This document shows, one piece after another, positions 7,211-10,511 of a stretch of DNA of 10,511 nucleotides. Both the position numbers and the translations under genes were made by a program. The notes under the pieces are model-generated. The model did not search any database, was not told the origin of the DNA, and was given only the letters and a program-made list of their open reading frames with translations. Each line of letters starts with the position of its first letter. Position 1 is the stretch's first letter. The stretch covers positions 1-10,511 of the forward strand of contig JAQVZK010000053.1 in assembly GCA_028708195.1 (NCBI GenBank), in the 5' to 3' direction. This DNA comes from Desulfovibrio sp. Lineage in GTDB: Bacteria; Desulfobacterota; Desulfovibrionia; Desulfovibrionales; Desulfovibrionaceae.

Positions 7211-9270
7211 CAGAAAGACTGCCCTATGCTCACATAGATTTGGATGGGGGGATCGCCGTCTCGCGACTGCATGGGCGTGGCTATGTCCAGCCGCAGCGGG
7301 CCAATGGGGGTGTAGTAGCGCAGGCCCATGCCTACGCCCCAGTCCATATCGCCGATAATGTGGGGCAGTTCGTCTTTGTAGACCATGCCACCGTCCAGAA
7401 AGGGCACAAGGCCGATGTCTTCTGTAATTTTATAGCGCGCCTCAAGGCTGATTTCCTGAAAGGAACGCCCGCCAAGGGGGTCGCCATCTTTGTCTTGTGG
7501 CCCAATGGACTGGTAGGGATAGCCGCGCACAGAACCTGCGCCGCCCGAGTAGTAGCGCAAAATGCCGGGGATATTGCGCAGGGCCGCGCCAGACATGCCT
7601 CCGGCCTCAACCCTGCCCGCCAGAACAAGCTTGTCGTCGGGGCGTCCGTCTTTGCGGAAGGGGGCATAATAGCCGCTGGCTTCCAGCGAACCCGCCATGA
7701 CCGTAAAGCTTTCGCCATAAAACCCCGAGTAGGGATTGGCCTTGAGGGTTATTTCTGAACCGCGCGTGGGATTGAGGATATTGTTTCGGCTGTCGCGCCG
7801 CACACTGGCCTTGGGGCCGATGTAGCCGTAAAACTGTTCGGACTTGTCGTTTTCCTTGATGGAGCCGCTTTGTCCTCCGGCCCCGATGCTGCCCCACCAC
7901 AAGCGCGAAAGGCGCCGTTCAATGGCGGCGGAGGCGCTGGCCGACGTGCTTTTGTAAGCCTCGGTATCTTCATTCAGGGCCGAGGCAGACACCAGCAGGC
8001 GCTGCTCGCGCACAAGAAAAGCCGGTTTTTCAAAGGCGGCCTTGATGCCCTGCACCTGTGTTGCGATGGGGGTGCTGACAACCAGCTTTTCGCCATTGTC
8101 AAAAAGATTGCGGTGCTCCCAAAAGCCTTCCACGCCAAAACCTGTATCCGTATCATAGCGGGCGCTGCCGCCCACAGACCGGAAGGGCAGCTCCGTCACC
8201 GTGACTTCCAGCGGCAGGACGGGAACGCCGTCCGCGCTCTTGGTGGGGGCGGTGTTTGCTGTGACGGGGTTCTTTTGGGCCAGCGCCTCTTCTTGCGGGC
8301 GTATTTCAACAGAGCGAAAAAGCCCCAGCCCGCGCAGTTGATTGGCGTAGTCGTCCATCAGTTCATCGTCCCAGGGTTCCTTGCCGGGCACCCAGGGGGC
8401 GAGTCTTTGCAAATAAGAGGAATTGACGCCCTGGTTACCCTTTACCTCCACGAGGCCCATAAGGGCTGGGGGGCCGGTTTTGACGACAATGTCGGCGTTG
8501 ACCTCCCGTTTTTCGGGGTCAAGGGTATAGCGGGACTGAGAGACTTCGGCCAGGGGGTAGCCCTGGGTGCGCATTTGTTCGGGCAGCGCCGACACCGCGT
8601 TCAGCAGCGTATCGGCCACAACGGGTTCGCCCGCAGTGACCCCGGGCACGCTTGCGGGAAAGGACGGCGGCGGCAGGGCTTGGGTTTCCAGCCCCCAGAA
8701 GCCCGTTTCGCGCTCACGCGTTTTGAAATATCCGGGAACGTCGGGGGGCGGATCATAGCTTATGTCGGCGCGGCCCAGCGTATATCGCGGCCCGGCCCTG
8801 AGGGTGAGGGTCACGCGGATGGGCTTGGCTTCTTCGTCAAAGCTGAAGCCCGCCGTGCCTTCATAATAGCACTGGGATTGCAAAAGTTTGACGGCTGTCT
8901 CAACGTCGGCGCGGGCGCGGCGTTCCAGAGCCAGCATGCTGTCGGGCGGTTCCTTGATGAGCTGTTCAAGCTGGCTTACGGATTTCATCTTGCCTTCAAG
9001 GGAGGACGGGCCGTCCTCAACCTTGATGCTCAGGTTATAGGGCACAGGATCGCCACGCCATGCGGCTTCAAGGGATTCCTGCTCCTGCGGCTGGTGGGGG
9101 TCTTCAACCTTTGCCGCCAGCAGGCCGCAGCCAGAAAGCTGTAGCAAAAGCAGCAGCGCGAGAAGGCAGCGTAACGGGGCATGCCACGGGCCCGCGTTTC
9201 TGCCAGAAGAGGTTTCGTCAGGATTTGTGCGGACGAGCCGCAGGAGTTTGGTATTGAATACACTGCGCAT
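7210..9270 (-). CDS. tamA: TamA, Omp85-family outer-membrane barrel of the translocation and assembly module, with predicted lipobox
   Basis: A 686-residue Omp85 protein. TamA inserts substrates into the outer membrane and docks TamB through its periplasmic POTRA domains. Three POTRA-like regions lie at about 76-160, 161-265 and 268-360, the last with VEVKGNQGVNSSYL. The beta barrel runs from about 365 to 686 and holds the conserved loop-6 motif VRGY (581-584) in a GGAGSVRGY context. It ends in phenylalanine (YVSIGQSF), a typical barrel-assembly signal. The N-terminus has a hydrophobic run at about 36-45 followed by LSGC (45-48), which fits a lipoprotein signal peptide with lipidation at Cys48 rather than an ordinary cleaved one. 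About 30 mostly polar residues precede the hydrophobic run, which is long. ATG at 9270 is the only good start: an in-frame TAA lies at 9298-9300, and no ATG, GTG or TTG falls between. No clear Shine-Dalgarno sequence is seen. tamB follows with a one-base overlap. Confidence 0.93.
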   Translation of the reverse strand: MRSVFNTKLLRLVRTNPDETSSGRNAGPWHAPLRCLLALLLLLQLSGCGLLAAKVEDPHQPQEQESLEAAWRGDPVPYNLSIKVEDGPSSLEGKMKSVSQLEQLIKEPPDSMLALERRARADVETAVKLLQSQCYYEGTAGFSFDEEAKPIRVTLTLRAGPRYTLGRADISYDPPPDVPGYFKTRERETGFWGLETQALPPPSFPASVPGVTAGEPVVADTLLNAVSALPEQMRTQGYPLAEVSQSRYTLDPEKREVNADIVVKTGPPALMGLVEVKGNQGVNSSYLQRLAPWVPGKEPWDDELMDDYANQLRGLGLFRSVEIRPQEEALAQKNPVTANTAPTKSADGVPVLPLEVTVTELPFRSVGGSARYDTDTGFGVEGFWEHRNLFDNGEKLVVSTPIATQVQGIKAAFEKPAFLVREQRLLVSASALNEDTEAYKSTSASASAAIERRLSRLWWGSIGAGGQSGSIKENDKSEQFYGYIGPKASVRRDSRNNILNPTRGSEITLKANPYSGFYGESFTVMAGSLEASGYYAPFRKDGRPDDKLVLAGRVEAGGMSGAALRNIPGILRYYSGGAGSVRGYPYQSIGPQDKDGDPLGGRSFQEISLEARYKITEDIGLVPFLDGGMVYKDELPHIIGDMDWGVGMGLRYYTPIGPLRLDIATPMQSRDGDPPIQIYVSIGQSF

Positions 9271-9293
9271 ACTGAATACTACGCTGCTTGGGC

Positions 9294-9308
9294 TTTCTTA
9301 GCAAGAAA
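9294..9308. promoter_or_regulatory. Small inverted repeat upstream of tamA
   Basis: TTTCTT (9294-9299) and AAGAAA (9303-9308) are perfect inverted arms around AGC, 24 bases before the tamA start. The position suits an operator or a small mRNA hairpin, but 6-bp AT-rich arms can arise by chance. Confidence 0.25.
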
Positions 9309-9312
9309 CATT

Positions 9313-9340
9313 CGCATATCCGGGTGTGCTTTACCAGCAA
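9313..9340 (-). promoter_or_regulatory. tamA: Possible sigma70-type promoter for tamA-tamB
   Basis: On the minus strand TTGCTG (9340-9335) is followed after 16 bases by TATGCG (9318-9313). The match to TTGACA/TATAAT is modest and the placement gives a leader of about 35-40 bases before tamA. It is the best candidate by eye in this gap. Confidence 0.25.
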
Positions 9341-9375
9341 TTCTGACTAGCTACCGCAGCCAGTGCCTGCGCTGC

Positions 9376-9404
9376 TTGGCAAACGCGCACAGCCCTGCTA
9401 CTAC
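9376..9404 (+). promoter_or_regulatory. Possible sigma70-type promoter for the DsrE-like gene
   Basis: TTGGCA (9376-9381, five of six consensus bases) is followed after 17 bases by TACTAC (9399-9404, three of six). Transcription would begin about 60 bases before the start codon at 9475. The spacing is ideal but the -10 box is weak. Confidence 0.3.
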
Positions 9405-9463
9405 AGTGACGTGCCCGGTACCGACGGAGCGCGCGCCATCAAACAATTCTGGCTGCAATTTAT

Positions 9464-9467
9464 GGAG
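9464..9467 (+). promoter_or_regulatory. Ribosome binding site that sets the DsrE-like start
   Basis: GGAG lies seven bases before the ATG at 9475. The open frame continues upstream to 9181, where it runs antisense to the tamA signal region and has no family resemblance, so this site and the homology both place the start at 9475. Confidence 0.7.
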
Positions 9468-9474
9468 AATAAAT

Positions 9475-9822
9475 ATGAACTATGATCTCTGCCTGCACAT
9501 AGACAGCAAAGAACCCGCCATACTGAAGCTTGTTTTGAAAAACGCGGCCAACTACATCAAGGGATTGCCCGGCGAACGGTTTCAGCTTGCGGTGGTGGCT
9601 AACGGCCCTGCCGTCACCCAGTTCAGCAAGAGCAATGAAGAATTTCGCGCCCAGGCAGCCCCTCTTCAGGATCAGGGCCTGCGTATCTTGTTGTGCGCCA
9701 ATGCCCTGGCCGACAACGGCATGACCCAGGACGACGTTTGGCCCGGTTGTGACGTGGTGGCGGCGGGTCTTGTGGAGATTGTGCGCCTGCAACGCGAAGG
9801 CTTTGCCTACATAAAGCCCTGA
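9475..9822 (+). CDS. DsrE/DsrF-like small sulfur-relay-type protein
   Basis: A 115-residue soluble protein of the DsrE/DsrF-like fold (the COG1416 type). The pattern is clear: an N-terminal beta strand (YDLCLHID), a helix, RFQLAVVANGPAV (35-47), QGLRILLCANAL (67-78), PGCDVVAAGLVEIVRLQREGFAYIKP at the C-terminus. Cys74 in LLCANAL sits where many DsrE-family proteins have their conserved, potentially persulfide-carrying cysteine. The length matches the family (about 110-120). DsrEFH and TusBCD relatives pass sulfur between proteins; stand-alone members like this one are mostly uncharacterised, so a sulfur-carrier role is inference. It is divergent from tamA and lies 176 bases before thiM on the same strand, but a terminator hairpin between them argues for separate transcription. 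Confidence 0.85.
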   Translation: MNYDLCLHIDSKEPAILKLVLKNAANYIKGLPGERFQLAVVANGPAVTQFSKSNEEFRAQAAPLQDQGLRILLCANALADNGMTQDDVWPGCDVVAAGLVEIVRLQREGFAYIKP

Positions 9823-9829
9823 CGTGTAT

Positions 9830-9857
9830 CGGCCCCGGCAGGGGCCGTTTCAATTTT
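9830..9857 (+). terminator. Intrinsic terminator after the DsrE-like gene
   Basis: CGGCCCC (9830-9836) and GGGGCCG (9841-9847) form a perfect 7-bp all-GC stem with a GGCA loop, eight bases after the stop codon. TTTCAATTTT follows, an interrupted T-tract, so termination may be incomplete and some read-through into thiM is possible. Confidence 0.65.
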
Positions 9858-9859
9858 GG

Positions 9860-9879
9860 GCGGGCTTGCCATTGCCCGC
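9860..9879 (+). other. Second GC stem-loop before thiM
   Basis: GCGGGC (9860-9865) pairs with GCCCGC (9874-9879) around an 8-base loop, directly after the first terminator's T-tract. No strong T-run follows. It could back up the first hairpin or be part of the thiM leader. The rest of the gap up to 9998 holds no small gene that I can support, and no thiamin pyrophosphate riboswitch core. Confidence 0.35.
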
Positions 9880-9998
9880 TGGTTTGGCGTTTGCGTGCCG
9901 TCTGTGGCCGAGAGACCGTGCGGCTTGCCGTTTGTGGTTTTTTGCGCCCAGGCGGAAAACCCACTGGCAGCCCCTGGCCGTGGCCGGAAGGAGAAAGC

Positions 9999-10511
9999 AT
10001 GAAGGTCTTTGCGGATATACTTGATACCGTGCGGCGGTGCAGCCCGGTGGTGCACTGCATTACAAACTACGTCACCGTCAACGACTGCGCCAATATAGTT
10101 CTGGCCGCTGGCGGGTCGCCCATAATGGCTGACGATGAGGCGGAGGTGGAAGATGTTGTGGCCCTGGCCCAGGCTTTGGTCATCAACGTCGGCACCCTCA
10201 ACAGCCGCACAATTGCAGCCATGCTGAAGGCGGGCAGGCGCGCCAACAGACTGGGCCGACCCGTGGTGCTTGACCCTGTGGGCGCGGGGGTTTCGACCTT
10301 GCGCAACACGGCCCTGCAGCGCCTGTTGCAAGAGGTGCGCTTTGCGGCCATCAAGGGCAATATTTCCGAGATAGGCTTTCTGGCGGGCGAAGACGCAAAA
10401 GCCAGGGGCGTGGACGCGCAGGACGCTTTTCTTGTGACCGAGGGCAGCCTGAAAGCCGCTGCCTCTATGGCCCGGGGGCTGAGCGACAGTACGGGGGCCG
10501 TTGTGGTTGTG
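9999..10511 (+). CDS. thiM: Hydroxyethylthiazole kinase ThiM (partial, 3' end outside window)
   Basis: The first 171 residues of a protein whose family is about 265-270 long. ThiM phosphorylates 4-methyl-5-(2-hydroxyethyl)thiazole with ATP (EC 2.7.1.50), a salvage step that feeds thiamin phosphate synthase ThiE; it acts in the cytoplasm as a ribokinase-fold trimer. Visible family signatures in order: SPVVHCITNYVTVNDCANIVLA (15-36) with the substrate-contact region, GGSPIMADDEAEVED (38-52), ALVINVGTL (60-68), GRPVVLDPVGAG (86-97) and FAAIKGNISEIGFLAG (114-129). The catalytic C-terminal motif lies beyond the window. Start choice: ATG at 9999 follows AAGGAG (9988-9993) at five bases. Further thiamin genes such as thiE may follow, but this cannot be seen. 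Confidence 0.95.
   Translation, partial: MKVFADILDTVRRCSPVVHCITNYVTVNDCANIVLAAGGSPIMADDEAEVEDVVALAQALVINVGTLNSRTIAAMLKAGRRANRLGRPVVLDPVGAGVSTLRNTALQRLLQEVRFAAIKGNISEIGFLAGEDAKARGVDAQDAFLVTEGSLKAAASMARGLSDSTGAVVVV

Noticed and set aside
7870..9144. 424-residue open frame on the plus strand opposite tamA
   Set aside because: It lies wholly antisense to a gene with clear Omp85 motifs, shows no recognisable domain, and long antisense frames are common in GC-rich coding DNA.
9181..9474. N-terminal extension of the DsrE-like gene by 98 residues
   Set aside because: It would overlap the tamA start on the other strand, contributes no family sequence, and a good ribosome site precedes the ATG at 9475.
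9905..9916. GGCCGAGAGACC, with a GAGA core, as part of a TPP riboswitch
   Set aside because: The surrounding conserved bases and the second core helix are absent, so this is not a TPP aptamer.

Overview
The window looks like chromosomal DNA from a sulfate-reducing bacterium of the Desulfovibrio group. It is GC-rich (roughly 60%). It carries a Gram-negative tamA-tamB envelope pair, a small DsrE-family sulfur-relay-like protein, and a soluble Cache-domain sensor of the type common in chemosensory-rich anaerobes. The organism assignment is inferred from gene content and protein flavour; there is no rRNA to confirm it. I see no mobile elements, CRISPR arrays, tRNA or rRNA genes.

Layout. Positions 1-232 hold the C-terminal end of the ribosome-associated GTPase TypA/BipA (+). 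A 270-base gap follows with three stem-loops; the last is a long hairpin ending in seven T residues, a convincing intrinsic terminator. Next comes a 681-residue soluble protein (+, 503-2548) built as a tandem duplication: helical segment plus Cache-like sensor domain, twice. The second helical segment contains a decayed version of the chemoreceptor signalling tip. This gene converges on the two-gene tam operon (-): tamA (9270-7210) followed by tamB (7210-2657), whose start codon shares one base with the tamA stop codon.

A 204-base divergent region separates tamA from a DsrE-like gene (+, 9475-9822). A GC-rich hairpin terminator follows, and then the 5' part of thiM, hydroxyethylthiazole kinase (+, from 9999), which runs off the window.

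How the genes work together. TamA (outer-membrane Omp85 barrel) and TamB (inner-membrane-anchored, periplasm-spanning protein) form one machine, the translocation and assembly module, now linked to both outer-membrane protein insertion and phospholipid transport to the outer membrane. The other genes look like independent units: translation/stress GTPase, signal sensing, sulfur-transfer-like protein, thiamin salvage.

Most unusual points: the duplicated, membrane-free double-Cache sensor with a degenerate receptor tip; a lipoprotein-type signal peptide on TamA, recalling the lipidated TamL variant of Bacteroidetes; and an unusually Ala/Pro/Thr-rich TamB with a cytoplasmic N-terminal extension containing a 12-bp tandem repeat. 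I do not see a clearly new multi-gene system here.
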